Source: Anaerolineales bacterium (GTDB lineage Bacteria; Chloroflexota; Anaerolineae; Anaerolineales; UBA11579). Taken from it: a stretch of 64,000 nucleotides of DNA. The first letter of the stretch is position 1. Each line of letters opens with the position of its first letter. The notes below the pieces were generated by a model. That model was not told where the DNA came from and made no database searches. It worked only from the letters and a program-made list of their open reading frames with translations. The stretch is from assembly GCA_019637755.1 (NCBI GenBank), contig JAHBVC010000002.1, positions 401,027 to 465,026 on the forward strand, in the 5' to 3' direction. Below, in pieces: positions 1 to 8,598 of the stretch. The translations under genes and the position numbers were made by a program.

Positions 1-1486
1 CTTGCAGCGCGGCAACATGCTCGCTGAGCGTGGCCTGCGCCATATCTTGTAGCTCCGGCAGCAGTGTGGTGTGCACGGTAAAGCCGGAGCGGTAAATGGT
101 TTGCGGATCGTACTGCGCTTCAAGCAGCGAGCGAATGTACTGCACCCAATGCGGGTAGCGCATTTGCACGCCGGGCGGGTTGAAGGTGTACTCCAACATC
201 GCCAGGCCGGCCGCGGCGGCCTCATCCAATGAGACGCACACGCGTTCGGGGCTGTTGCTGACGTAGATGCAGCCCGCTTCATCGCTGAGGGTATAGATGA
301 GGCGCAGCACGGTTTGCTGGCGCCCCAAGGCGGCCTCGCGGTCTACATATACATCGTAGACCGAGGGCGCCTGCGGCAGGCCAGCGAGGAAGGACGCCTG
401 CGCCAGGGTCAGTTCGCTGGCGCGCGTGCCGAAGTAGGTCTCGGCGGCGGCTTCCACGCCATAGGCCAGGTTGCCGAAGTAGATCTCGTTGAGGTACAGC
501 TCCAGAATTTCGTCTTTGCTGTAGCGGCGCGTAATCTCGGCCGCCAGGATCGCCTCGCGCACCTTGCGCAAGTAGGTGCGCTGGGTCGCTTCTTCCGGCG
601 AGAAGAGCAGCATGCGCGCCAATTGCTGCGTGATGGTGGAGGCGCCGGAGACGATCTCGCCATCGCTGCGGTTTTGGAAATAGGCGCGGGCGATCGACAT
701 CACATTAAAGCCGGGATGGTTGTAAAACTCCTTGTCCTCAGTGGCGATGGTGGCGGCCAGCATGTAGGGGGAGATGTCTTCCAGCGGCACATAGGTACGC
801 CGCCCGGCGTTGGGATCCAGAATTTCGTAGAGCAGATTGCCATTGGCATCGAGGATGCGCGTGGTCTCAAATTGCGAGCCACGCGCGTGCAGATCGGCCA
901 CCGAGGGCAAGGTGGAGGCGATGGCGTAGTATTCGTAGAAGGCAAAGGCCAGCCCGGCCATCACCAGCAGGATGGCGGCGATGCCGCCGTACACTAGTAC
1001 GCGCGGCAGGCAGCCCATGCGGCCCACGCGCTGCCACCAATGTTTGAGGCGTGCGCCCCAGCCTGCCCCACTGGGCAGCGGCTGGGTGGTCTCGGCGTTT
1101 TGGGGGCGGGTGGCGCGGCTGTGGCGGTAGGCCGCCCCAGTCACCCGCGTGGCCTCGGGGTCGCTCTCCGCTACGCGGCGCGGCAAGGGCATGCCGAATT
1201 CATCCATAGAGGGGCGCGGCCCGGCCGGGGTGTGGCCGAGCGGCGGCGGGGCCGGGTAGTCACCCGCCGGGATCAGCGGCTCACCGAACAGGGTGGGCGC
1301 TTCGTCGGGTGGCAGCGGGCTTTGCGGCTGGGTGTCGCTAGGCGTCGCGGCAACCGGTTGGCTGGGCTGGGTATCCCCCAGGCTGGGCTGCGGGTCGTGG
1401 GCGCCCGAAGCGGAGAGGCGCCGGAAACGGTCGCTGGCGCCCTCGCCATGCGGCGGCTGGGGCGCAGTGGGCGGGTTTTCCGGCAT
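1..1486 (-). CDS. Class A penicillin-binding protein (PBP1A-like), 3' part cut by window edge
   Basis: Bifunctional peptidoglycan synthase: a glycosyltransferase that polymerises lipid II, followed by a transpeptidase that crosslinks stem peptides on the outer face of the membrane. About 495 residues are visible. Residues 1-155 are a Pro-rich cytoplasmic tail, one membrane segment lies at about 160-182, and the GT51 domain follows with TEDKEFYNHPG (catalytic Glu, about 247) and GASTITQQLAR (about 277), then YLNEIYFGNLAYGVEAAA. The transpeptidase domain has only begun at the edge, so SxxK is not seen. The ATG at 1486 lies 5 nt after the maoC stop, so the two form an operon. The reading frame is open throughout. 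Confidence 0.9.
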   Translation of the reverse strand, partial: MPENPPTAPQPPHGEGASDRFRRLSASGAHDPQPSLGDTQPSQPVAATPSDTQPQSPLPPDEAPTLFGEPLIPAGDYPAPPPLGHTPAGPRPSMDEFGMPLPRRVAESDPEATRVTGAAYRHSRATRPQNAETTQPLPSGAGWGARLKHWWQRVGRMGCLPRVLVYGGIAAILLVMAGLAFAFYEYYAIASTLPSVADLHARGSQFETTRILDANGNLLYEILDPNAGRRTYVPLEDISPYMLAATIATEDKEFYNHPGFNVMSIARAYFQNRSDGEIVSGASTITQQLARMLLFSPEEATQRTYLRKVREAILAAEITRRYSKDEILELYLNEIYFGNLAYGVEAAAETYFGTRASELTLAQASFLAGLPQAPSVYDVYVDREAALGRQQTVLRLIYTLSDEAGCIYVSNSPERVCVSLDEAAAAGLAMLEYTFNPPGVQMRYPHWVQYIRSLLEAQYDPQTIYRSGFTVHTTLLPELQDMAQATLSEHVAALQ

Positions 1487-1491
1487 AGGCG

Positions 1492-1962
1492 CTAGTTGGG
1501 GCGGCTGAGGAACAGCGCCGTCCAGGTGCCTTTCATTAGAGTGTCCCCGGTCTGGTTCTTGAGCTCAAGCTGCAGCACGATCGAGCCGCCACCAATGCGC
1601 GGCAGCGCCTTGGTGCTGAGCACTTCGGTTTCCACGTGCACCGTATCGCCGATGTAGATCGGTTTGATGAACTTCCATTCGTTGATCTCGCGAAAGGCCA
1701 TGATCGTGCCTTCCATGATGCCGGTCTGTACGATCAAGCCCGAGGCAAACGACAGACCCAGCAAGCCATGCGCGACGCGCGCCCCAAACGGCGTTGTTTT
1801 GCTAAATTCGGCATCGACATGAATTTGGTTATAGTCACCCGTCAGCCCCGCGAACATGACGATATCGGTTTCGGTCACCGTGCGCCCGGCACTGGCCAGT
1901 TTGTGGCCAACCTGAAAATCTTCAAAATACATGCCTCGTTGGGCGCGCGTTTGCTCAGTCAT
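1492..1962 (-). CDS. MaoC-family hot-dog dehydratase
   Basis: Probable (R)-specific enoyl-CoA hydratase of the MaoC family, 156 aa, acting in the cytoplasm on acyl-CoA. The single hot-dog domain carries the hydratase-2 motif LTGDYNQIHVDAEFS with the expected catalytic Asp43 and His48. The start is set by AGAGGAG about 5 nt upstream. A TAGAAT -10 box lies further upstream (about 2000). It is first in a two-gene unit with the penicillin-binding protein; no metabolic link between them is evident. The substrate cannot be inferred from sequence. Confidence 0.88.
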   Translation of the reverse strand: MTEQTRAQRGMYFEDFQVGHKLASAGRTVTETDIVMFAGLTGDYNQIHVDAEFSKTTPFGARVAHGLLGLSFASGLIVQTGIMEGTIMAFREINEWKFIKPIYIGDTVHVETEVLSTKALPRIGGGSIVLQLELKNQTGDTLMKGTWTALFLSRPN

Positions 1963-2093
1963 AGCTCTCCTCTGGCTGCAAATGAAAGGGATGGCGCGAT
2001 TCTAGCATAGGGCGCAGCCAGCAGTGCCCCTGGGCATTTGTTAAACTAGGCATGTTAACTAAACGATTCTCTCCGTAATTTGTTTCCTACCCT

Positions 2094-3227
2094 ATGCGCA
2101 TACGATCCTGGCTCCTTCTGCTTTTGCTGCTGGCAGCGTGCACCTACCCGGGCACGCCAGGCCAGCCTCCCACACCCACGCCGCAGCCCAGCGCCACGCC
2201 CGCGCCCACGGCGGCGCCGCGCCTGCTGCCGCAGGCGCTGTACTTCCTGAGCACGCGCGGCGAGGGCCTGCAAGCCATCTGGCGCCTGGATGCAGATGGC
2301 CGCACGCTGCAAGCGATCACCGGCGGCGAGGCCAGTATCGACGAGTTTGACGTAGCCCCCAACGGGCAGCTCGTTTTCCGCATTGGCAACCGGATCTATT
2401 TGCATATTCAAGATGAGGCGCCGCGCCTGCTGGTGGATAACGCCAGCGCCGATGAAGACGCCGCTGATTTCGCCACCCAGCAAGCCGTGCGCAGCCCGCG
2501 CCTGGCGCCCAACGGCGCCACGCTGGCCTACGCCCAGGGCGGGCTGTGGCTGTTCGATCTGGCCAGCGGCAATGCCCTGCGCGTGCTGGAAAACCAAAGC
2601 GGCTCGGCGGGTGAGGGTGAGGATGCCCAGGTGGTGTACAGCCCGGTAGCCTGGGCGCCCTCTGGCTTGCAATTGCTGGTGGCGGTGGCCGGCCCGCAAG
2701 GTAGCGGGCTGGGCGTTTGGGATGCGAGCAGTCACCAGTTCACTCGTCTGGCCAGCGAGGGCAGCCTGTGCTGCCAGGCCAGTTGGGCGCCGGATAGCCG
2801 CAGTGTTTTGCTGGCCAGCCAACTGCTCGGCTTGATGGAGCCGGGCCTATGGCGCTTTGACACCACCACCGGGGAAGGGGTGGCCCTGGTGGAAACGCAC
2901 AGCGGCGAAGCGTACCCCTTCATCGCCTGGCCGCTACAACTGCCCAACGGCAACTTGCAATACTTCTACGCCAGCGCCGTCGAGCCACCGCAGACCGATC
3001 TGCCGCTGTATATGGTGCGTGCCGCGGCCGACGGCGTGGGGGCGCGCAGCCAGCTACGCGATGATGCCTTCACCATCCGCGAGGCGCTGTGGGCGGCCGA
3101 TGGCAGCCTGGCGCTGGTGGTGCAGAACGCCACCGGCAGCGCCGGCCCGATCGTGCTGGCGGCCAGCGACGGCCAGCCCTTGCAAGTGCTGGTGGATTTT
3201 GGGCACGATCTGCGCTGGGGGCCGTAG
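2094..3227 (+). CDS. TolB/WD40-like beta-propeller lipoprotein
   Basis: Predicted secreted lipoprotein of 377 aa. A signal peptide with lipobox LLLAACTYP (Cys at about 16) is followed by a Pro/Thr-rich linker and repeated blades such as IWRLDADGRTLQAI, LWLFDLASGNALRVL, LGVWDASSHQFTRL and LWRFDTTTGEGVAL, typical of TolB-type propellers. It probably serves as an extracytoplasmic binding or scaffold protein; the partner is unknown. It is monocistronic, divergent from maoC, and followed by a heptamer-rich repeat. Confidence 0.75.
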   Translation: MRIRSWLLLLLLLAACTYPGTPGQPPTPTPQPSATPAPTAAPRLLPQALYFLSTRGEGLQAIWRLDADGRTLQAITGGEASIDEFDVAPNGQLVFRIGNRIYLHIQDEAPRLLVDNASADEDAADFATQQAVRSPRLAPNGATLAYAQGGLWLFDLASGNALRVLENQSGSAGEGEDAQVVYSPVAWAPSGLQLLVAVAGPQGSGLGVWDASSHQFTRLASEGSLCCQASWAPDSRSVLLASQLLGLMEPGLWRFDTTTGEGVALVETHSGEAYPFIAWPLQLPNGNLQYFYASAVEPPQTDLPLYMVRAAADGVGARSQLRDDAFTIREALWAADGSLALVVQNATGSAGPIVLAASDGQPLQVLVDFGHDLRWGP

Positions 3228-3357
3228 TTAATCAGCTAGCCAGCTAGTCAAACCCAGTCGACTGGTCAGTTAGTCAAACCCAGTCGACTAATCAACTAAT
3301 CGACTAACCAGACGACAATCCGTTTCCGATTAGTCGATGTAGTGATTAACCGATTAA
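3228..3357. repeat. Degenerate tandem heptamer/octamer repeat
   Basis: Between convergent genes. Runs of units such as CTAGTCA, CAGTCGACT, CAACTAAT, CGACTAAC and GATTAATC, including the 16-nt TTAGTCAAACCCAGTC-like segment twice. No coding potential. Related to the other heptamer arrays in this window. Confidence 0.75.
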
Positions 3358-3879
3358 TCAGCCAATCTTCCGATAGCCACGATTGAAATACACCAGTGGC
3401 TGCTCGCCTGCGGCGCCTTGCGGCGCGCCGGCGGCCAACACCTCGCTGATAAAGATCGTGTGCGTGCCGGCATCATGGGTCACGGCCACGCGGCAATCAA
3501 AGTAGGCCAGTGCCTCTTGCAGCAGCGGGCTGCCCGTCTCCAACGTAAAAGTCGCTACATCGGCGAAGCGGTCTTGCTGCTCGCTCTCACGGCCGGCAAA
3601 GCGGTTGGAGAGCTCCTGCTGGCTGGCCCTGAGCAGGCTGACGCCAAAGCGCCCCACCTGGCTGACCAGTTCGTGCGTGCGGGTGACCTTTTCCAGCGAG
3701 ATGGATACCAAGGGCGGCTCGAGTGACAGGGAGGTGAAGGAGTTCACCGTCATACCGTGGCGGCGGCCCTGGTGTGCGGCGGAAACAATGGTTACGCCCG
3801 TGGTCCAAAAGCGCAGCACTTCGCGCAGTTGAGCCGCATCGGGGCGAAAGATGGCCTCGGGTTGCGTCTGTTGTTGCAT
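3358..3879 (-). CDS. Flavin reductase-like (FMN-binding) protein
   Basis: A 173-aa member of the flavin reductase-like domain family (split-barrel FMN binding; HpaC/ActVB-type). Typical features are the N-terminal LREVLRFWTTGVTIVSA, the central MTVNSFTSLSLEPPLVSISL (FMN phosphate/isoalloxazine region) and GRFGVSLLRASQQELSNRFAG. It would supply reduced flavin to a monooxygenase, none of which is adjacent. The start is supported by TACAAT exactly 6 nt before the ATG and the absence of a Shine-Dalgarno, implying a leaderless mRNA. Confidence 0.88.
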   Translation of the reverse strand: MQQQTQPEAIFRPDAAQLREVLRFWTTGVTIVSAAHQGRRHGMTVNSFTSLSLEPPLVSISLEKVTRTHELVSQVGRFGVSLLRASQQELSNRFAGRESEQQDRFADVATFTLETGSPLLQEALAYFDCRVAVTHDAGTHTIFISEVLAAGAPQGAAGEQPLVYFNRGYRKIG

Positions 3880-3885
3880 GCAGGC

Positions 3886-3891
3886 ATTGTA
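3886..3891 (-). promoter_or_regulatory. -10 box TACAAT of flavin reductase (leaderless)
   Basis: TACAAT on the minus strand, 6 nt (GCCTGC) before the ATG at 3879. This places the expected transcription start on the A of the start codon. Confidence 0.6.
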
Positions 3892-3972
3892 ACCCTGCGG
3901 GTTCGGCGTCTGGGTTGCAATTCACATGCCAGCGCCAAAATCCTATTGGAGACGCACGCGTTTCGGGGTAGC

Positions 3973-4782
3973 ATGGATTTCGTTATGGTGACGCAAGAGC
4001 CCACCCCCGAAGCGCCGCGGCGCAGCCCGCAGCGCGTGCGCCGCGCCAGCATGAACGTGCTGGGCCAGCTCAGCAGCATTCTGGCGGTGAGTGCCATCCT
4101 GGCAACCCTGTTCACCGCCTTTACCCCGCTAGGCCTGCTGCCGGCCGGGCTGAGCGAATGGTTCAGCGCGCAGCTCAGCGGCAACTCAGGCGCCGCCAGC
4201 AACTTCCCCACGCCCACACCGCGGCCGCGCCCGGTGGTGGGCATCGTGGCCGGACACTGGGGCTCCGATTCAGGCGCGGTGTGCTCCGACGGCCTGACCG
4301 AAGTTGAAGTCAATTTGGATATTGCCACGCGCGCGGCGCAGAAGCTTACCGATGCCGGCTTTGACGTTGACCTGCTGCAGGAATTTGACGACAAGTTAGA
4401 AGGCTATCAGGCGCTGGTGCTGGTTTCGCTGCATGCGGATACCTGCGAATATATTGACGATAACGCCACCGGGTTTAAAGTGGCAGCCTCGCTCACCAGC
4501 GACCAGGCCAAGACGCAACGCCTGGTGGCCTGCCTGAGCAATCGCTACCAGCAAGCCACCGGGCTGCGCTACCACTTGGGCAGCGTTACCGCGCATATGA
4601 GCAATTACCACACCTTCAATGAGATCCACCACGAGACCACGGCCGCCATTATCGAAACCGGTTTCCTCAATCTCGACCGGCAAGTGCTTACGCAAAACTC
4701 AGATGTGGTCGCCGAAGGTGTAGCGCAAGGCGTTCTGTGCTACATCTATAACGAAAGCGCCGTCTCCCCGGAGGGCAACTAA
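3973..4782 (+). CDS. N-acetylmuramoyl-L-alanine amidase (amidase_3)
   Basis: Zinc amidase that cleaves the MurNAc-L-Ala bond of peptidoglycan outside the membrane. From ATG 3973 it has 269 aa. A membrane anchor lies near residues 35-60, followed by a short Pro/Thr linker. The catalytic domain shows GHWGSDSGAVC (first zinc His), LVSLHADTC (second zinc His) and IIETGFLN (catalytic Glu). The start is uncertain: ATG 3985 is an alternative and neither has a good ribosome site. It overlaps the next gene, an L,D-transpeptidase, by one base (TAATG), so the two cell-wall enzymes are co-expressed. Confidence 0.85.
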   Translation: MDFVMVTQEPTPEAPRRSPQRVRRASMNVLGQLSSILAVSAILATLFTAFTPLGLLPAGLSEWFSAQLSGNSGAASNFPTPTPRPRPVVGIVAGHWGSDSGAVCSDGLTEVEVNLDIATRAAQKLTDAGFDVDLLQEFDDKLEGYQALVLVSLHADTCEYIDDNATGFKVAASLTSDQAKTQRLVACLSNRYQQATGLRYHLGSVTAHMSNYHTFNEIHHETTAAIIETGFLNLDRQVLTQNSDVVAEGVAQGVLCYIYNESAVSPEGN

Positions 4783-5789
4783 TGGCCGCGGCCGCCTGGC
4801 ACGCCCTGTGCGTGGAGGCGCGCGCCGCCCTGGCCGCCGGACGCAAGGCGGAAGCGCGCCGCATGGCGCGCCGCGCCGCCGCGCTGGCCCCGCAGCAAGA
4901 GGAGCCCTGGCTGCTGCTGGCGGCGATGGCCACGCCGGCCGCCAGCCTGGGCTATCTGCAGGAAGCGCTGCGCATCAACCCGCGCTCCACGCGGGCGCGC
5001 AAAGCACTGCAGTGGGCACACACGCGTAGCGCCGCAGCACCCGCCGCGGCGGCCGCGCCGCCCGCCGGGCGCCCGCGTACCTGGCTGCTGCTGGCCTGCG
5101 GCGCAGTGCTGATGGCGCTCGCCCTGTTCGCCTGGCTGCAGCCGCCCGGCCTGGGTGATGGGCTACGCTTTGTGGGCGCCGCGGCGGCACAAGGGTTGGA
5201 TAGCTTGCTGGCCAGCCCTACGGCCACCAGCAGCCCCACCGCTACCAGCAGCCCCACGGCCAGTGCTACCTTCACCGCCAGTGCCACATTCACTGCCAGC
5301 GCCACGCTGACGCCCTCGGCCACCTCCACGCCCACGCCCACGGCAACGCCCAGCCCCACGGCCACCGCCACACTGGGGGCAGATACCAGCCAATTGGAAA
5401 AGCACTTTGTGGAGCTGCCCAGTGGCATCGGCGTCAACGAGCGCTGGATCGACGTCAACCTGAGCGACCAGACGCTGGAAGCGTACGAAGGCAGCCTGCT
5501 GGTCAACCGCTTTGTGATCTCCAGCGGGCGGCCGGCCACGCCCACCGTCACCGGCACCTTCAAGATATGGATCAAGGTGCGCATGCAGGATATGTCTGGC
5601 CCGGGCTATTACATCCGCGATGTGCCCTGGGTGATGTACTTCCAGGGCGACTATGGCATTCACGGCACCTGGTGGCACAACAACTTCGGCACGCCGATGA
5701 GCGCCGGCTGCGTCAATATGTCGATCGACGATGCACGTTGGATGTACAGCTGGGCCAGCGTGGGCACCGTAGTGCGCGTACATTATTAA
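4782..5789 (+). CDS. L,D-transpeptidase (YkuD) with TPR-like N-terminus
   Basis: A 335-aa cell-wall crosslinking enzyme. Residues 1-85 are Ala-rich and helical, resembling a short TPR. A membrane segment follows at about 95-115, then a Ser/Thr/Pro/Ala linker of about 60 residues built from TATSSP and FTASAT repeats. The C-terminal YkuD domain (about 215-335) contains the catalytic signature GIHGTWW...SAGCVNM, with His and Cys of the HxxxxxxxxxxxxxxSxGCxN motif. The start overlaps the amidase stop, so translation is coupled. It is probably anchored and acts outside the membrane. Confidence 0.9.
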   Translation: MAAAAWHALCVEARAALAAGRKAEARRMARRAAALAPQQEEPWLLLAAMATPAASLGYLQEALRINPRSTRARKALQWAHTRSAAAPAAAAAPPAGRPRTWLLLACGAVLMALALFAWLQPPGLGDGLRFVGAAAAQGLDSLLASPTATSSPTATSSPTASATFTASATFTASATLTPSATSTPTPTATPSPTATATLGADTSQLEKHFVELPSGIGVNERWIDVNLSDQTLEAYEGSLLVNRFVISSGRPATPTVTGTFKIWIKVRMQDMSGPGYYIRDVPWVMYFQGDYGIHGTWWHNNFGTPMSAGCVNMSIDDARWMYSWASVGTVVRVHY

Positions 5790-5829
5790 TGCTTATATCG
5801 CGCTAACACTGCGCGGGTAGGATTAGAGC

Positions 5830-6255
5830 ATGTCCAAACACGCACTGTTCAGCGGCTTGGTGGTGGATGAGCACGACCAGGCGGTGACCGATACCCTGGT
5901 GGGCGAAGAAGCCTTCTATGTGATCAACGACCAGGGGTTTATGCACCATGTGCCCAGCGAAGCGATCGACCGGCACGTGCTGCAGCAAATGGCCGGCATG
6001 CTCAGCGGGCACGAAGAAGAGCTCAGCAAGCAAGCGGCGCAGATGATGGGCCAGGACGATATTTTCACCCAGGCCGCTATTTTGAATCAGCTAAAGAATG
6101 TGGATGAGCAATTTGACCAGGTGTTGGCCCAAGGGCTCCCTGAGGCCAGCCGCACCTACCTGGGGATGAGCGGTTTCAAAATCCGCGTCAACCACCGTGG
6201 CGAAGTGCTGGAGGTGCTCCAGCCTGGCCAAATTGCTCCCGAAGACGAAGAGTAA
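5830..6255 (+). CDS. Conserved hypothetical protein
   Basis: A 141-aa acidic soluble protein with no signal peptide and no domain I recognise. The first half reads like a small beta fold (VVDEHDQAVTDTLVGEEAFY), then a helical segment (GHEEELSKQAAQMMGQ) and a short C-terminal beta segment. TAGGAT ends 6 nt before the ATG, so it may be leaderless. It stands alone after the L,D-transpeptidase and converges on a small membrane protein. Confidence 0.7.
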   Translation: MSKHALFSGLVVDEHDQAVTDTLVGEEAFYVINDQGFMHHVPSEAIDRHVLQQMAGMLSGHEEELSKQAAQMMGQDDIFTQAAILNQLKNVDEQFDQVLAQGLPEASRTYLGMSGFKIRVNHRGEVLEVLQPGQIAPEDEE

Positions 6256-6257
6256 GT

Positions 6258-6539
6258 TTACGGCAGGCGGATAATGAACTGGTAGCCGAACCACGCCGCC
6301 GGGATCGCCGCCAGCCAGGGCAAGACATCGCGGGCGATGCTCAGCCCATCCTGGGCGATCTGCGGCAGGGCTACCTGGAAGTACTCCAACCCATAGGCGG
6401 CACCGCTAAACAGGCCGAAGACGACGGCCCACACCACCCCAGCGATGGCGCCAGCGGCGAAGAGACTCACGAATACGTCAGTGGCCTGCAGGCCACCCTC
6501 GGATGAGTGGCTTTCTCCAACAGTCATGCAATCCTCCAA
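6258..6539 (-). CDS. Small membrane protein, hypothetical
   Basis: A 93-aa protein with a short polar N-terminus and two predicted membrane helices (about 22-48 and 68-90). No family recognised. The start is well supported by TTTGGAGGATTGC before the ATG and by an upstream promoter (TTGCAT, 16 nt, TATAAT). Confidence 0.7.
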   Translation of the reverse strand: MEDCMTVGESHSSEGGLQATDVFVSLFAAGAIAGVVWAVVFGLFSGAAYGLEYFQVALPQIAQDGLSIARDVLPWLAAIPAAWFGYQFIIRLP

Positions 6540-6556
6540 AAAATGAACGTAGGGGC

Positions 6557-6584
6557 ATTATAGTGCAAACTGTAACCTATGCAA
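6557..6584 (-). promoter_or_regulatory. Promoter of the small membrane protein
   Basis: On the minus strand: -35 TTGCAT (6584-6579), 16-nt spacer, -10 TATAAT (6562-6557). It is back-to-back with the rpmH promoter. Confidence 0.65.
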
Positions 6585-6603
6585 CTTTGCCGCAAAGTAC
6601 GGG

Positions 6604-6609
6604 TATAAT
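6604..6609 (+). promoter_or_regulatory. -10 box TATAAT of the rpmH operon
   Basis: A perfect TATAAT about 42 nt before rpmH. No convincing -35 was seen at the standard distance. Confidence 0.55.
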
Positions 6610-6650
6610 CTGCCCTCGTTACTAGACTGAATTAAACGCAAGGAAAGAAG

Positions 6651-6827
6651 ATGCCCAAGAGAACCTATCAGCCCAAGAAGCGCCGCCGCGTGCGCGTGCA
6701 CGGCTTTCGCAAGCGTATGTCCAGCGCCTCCGGGCAGGATGTGCTGAAGCGCCGCCGCCTGAAGGGCCGCAAGAAATTGACGGTGAAGGCCAACAACCAC
6801 GTCAAAAAGGTAGACTGGAACGCCTGA
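6651..6827 (+). CDS. rpmH: 50S ribosomal protein L34
   Basis: A 58-aa basic ribosomal protein of the large subunit. The start [13 protein letters not shown] and the motif [20 protein letters not shown] match the L34 family, which normally has TxQPxxxRRxRxHGFRxRM. AAGGAAAG lies 5 nt upstream of the ATG. The C-terminal extension ([15 protein letters not shown]) is longer than the 44-47 aa of most L34 proteins. It heads the conserved rpmH-rnpA-yidD-yidC-jag order. Confidence 0.97.
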   Translation: MPKRTYQPKKRRRVRVHGFRKRMSSASGQDVLKRRRLKGRKKLTVKANNHVKKVDWNA

Positions 6828-6880
6828 GCGCGTGGCTTAACGCCCACGCCTCGATGGCGAGAGCAGGCCTTTGATTATCG

Positions 6881-7213
6881 GTGAAGCGAGGATTTCGCCT
6901 CCGCAAACCAGCCGAATTCAAACGGGTGCGGCGACTGGGAAAGTCATACCCGCACCCGTTTGTTGTGCTTGTGGTGCTGGCCAGCCCCCTGCCGCAGGTG
7001 CGCGTGGGCGTGATGGCCGGGCGCCGCGTGGGCGGCGCCGTGCAGCGTAACCGCGCCAAGCGCGTGCTGCGCGCCGCCATCCAGCCCTTGCTGGGCGCCC
7101 TGGCGCCCGGATATGATGTGATCTTGATCGCCCGCCCGGGCGTCTTGGCCGCCAACAGCCGCGAGGCGCAGGCGGTGTTGCAGCGCCAACTGCAACGCGC
7201 GAAACTATTATGA
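6881..7213 (+). CDS. rnpA: Ribonuclease P protein component
   Basis: A 110-aa basic protein that assists the catalytic RNA in 5' tRNA maturation. It has the family pattern [19 protein letters not shown] at the N-terminus and the signature [18 protein letters not shown] (about residues 45-63). The start codon is GTG at 6881. It overlaps yidD by 4 nt (ATGA). Confidence 0.95.
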   Translation: MKRGFRLRKPAEFKRVRRLGKSYPHPFVVLVVLASPLPQVRVGVMAGRRVGGAVQRNRAKRVLRAAIQPLLGALAPGYDVILIARPGVLAANSREAQAVLQRQLQRAKLL

Positions 7214-7521
7214 ATATGGATGCAACCCACACCCACAGCCATGCCGAAATTCACGAACAGCCCGATCCGGCGCTGCGTGAGTTGCCGCGCACTCTGGCCA
7301 ACCTGCCGCGCTTTCTGCTGCTGATCCCCATCCGCATCTATCAGGCCACCTGGTCGCGCACTCTGCCGCCCAACACCTGCCGCTTTTATCCCACCTGTTC
7401 GCACTACACCTATCAGGCGATCTACAAATACGGCGCGGCCAAAGGCGGCCTGCTGGGCTTCAACCGCATTCTGCGTTGCAACCCATTCAATAAATCCACC
7501 GGTTTCGACCCGGTGCCATAA
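7210..7521 (+). CDS. yidD: Membrane protein insertion efficiency factor YidD
   Basis: A 103-aa YidD-family protein that helps YidC insert membrane proteins. The core domain runs from about residue 33 ([16 protein letters not shown]) through [15 protein letters not shown] to [11 protein letters not shown], with the conserved cysteines present. The N-terminal 30 residues are His/Asp/Glu-rich ([11 protein letters not shown]), longer than in many homologues, which might bind metal; this is inference. Translation is coupled to rnpA. Confidence 0.95.
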   Translation: MNMDATHTHSHAEIHEQPDPALRELPRTLANLPRFLLLIPIRIYQATWSRTLPPNTCRFYPTCSHYTYQAIYKYGAAKGGLLGFNRILRCNPFNKSTGFDPVP

Positions 7522-7532
7522 ACGGAAGAGGC

Positions 7533-8591
7533 ATGAAAAAAAACACCTTACTTAAGCTTGCATTCCTGGGGCTGCTGAGCCTGGCGCTCACGGCCTGCGG
7601 CACCGTGCCGCCACTCTCCTGGCCGGGCCTGGCCGTAGACGCCGCCAATGACCGCGTCTACCTGGCCTACCAGAACAAGGTCACCGCGCTGAACAGCCAA
7701 AGTGGCACCCCGGTATGGGAACACCCCAGCGAGAACGACAAGAACTTCAGCGTTTTCGCTGACCCCGTGGTGGTGGGTGACACGCTGTACGTCAGCGGCT
7801 ACAACCAGACCCTGTACGCGTTGAACAGCGCCAATGGCACCAGCCTGTGGAGCTTTACGGGCGCGGGCAGCAAGTTCGTCGCCAGCCCGCTGGTGAGCGG
7901 CGAGCAGATCTTCGCCGCCAACGCCGACCATCGCCTGTATGCGCTCAACGGCGAAGGCGCGCTGCTGTGGAGCTTCAGCACCAACCAGCCGCTGTGGGGC
8001 ACCCCGGTGAGCGCCGATGGGCTGGTATTCACCAGCTCGTTGAATCATTTCCTGTACGCGCTGGATGCCCAAACCGGCGAAGAGCAATGGTCCACCGATA
8101 CCGGCGGCACGCTGGTCTCCGGCCCGCTGCTGCACCAAGGCGTGCTATACATTGGCAGCTTCAACAGTGAAGTGCTGGCACTTGACGCCAGCAGCGGTGA
8201 AGTGCTGTGGCGCGCCGCCACGGATGGCTGGGTATGGGGCACCCCTGCCGTGTACGATGGCCAGCTACTGGTGGGTGACCTGAGCGGTTTCCTGTACTCG
8301 CTTGACCCGGCCACTGGCGCCGAGAACTGGCACGTGGAAACCGGCGGCTCGATCACCGGCACCCCGCTGGTGCTCAACGATCACATCTATATCCTCAATG
8401 AGGCCGGGAGCGTGATCTCGCTGACGCCGCAAGGTGCGATCGTGTGGAATCAGGATTTCGGCACTGAGCTGTATGGCTCGGCGGTCGCCGCTGGCGATCT
8501 GATCCTGGTTGGCCAGCACAATAACACGACCACCCTGGTCGCCGTGAACGAAAGCGGCACTCGCGTGTGGGCCTACCCGCAGGAGCAATAG
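7533..8591 (+). CDS. PQQ-type beta-propeller lipoprotein (BamB-like fold)
   Basis: A 352-aa lipoprotein with signal peptide and lipobox LALTACGTV (Cys at about 23). The mature protein is a series of PQQ-like blades with the repeating pattern LYALNSANGTSLWSF, LYALDAQTGEEQW, VLALDASSGEVLW, LYSLDPATGAENW. This resembles BamB, but an outer membrane Bam complex is not expected in most Chloroflexota. Its position between yidD and yidC, 11 nt and 7 nt from each, suggests a role linked to membrane insertion or folding outside the membrane; that role is inferred. Confidence 0.85.
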   Translation: MKKNTLLKLAFLGLLSLALTACGTVPPLSWPGLAVDAANDRVYLAYQNKVTALNSQSGTPVWEHPSENDKNFSVFADPVVVGDTLYVSGYNQTLYALNSANGTSLWSFTGAGSKFVASPLVSGEQIFAANADHRLYALNGEGALLWSFSTNQPLWGTPVSADGLVFTSSLNHFLYALDAQTGEEQWSTDTGGTLVSGPLLHQGVLYIGSFNSEVLALDASSGEVLWRAATDGWVWGTPAVYDGQLLVGDLSGFLYSLDPATGAENWHVETGGSITGTPLVLNDHIYILNEAGSVISLTPQGAIVWNQDFGTELYGSAVAAGDLILVGQHNNTTTLVAVNESGTRVWAYPQEQ

Positions 8592-8598
8592 GACCGCT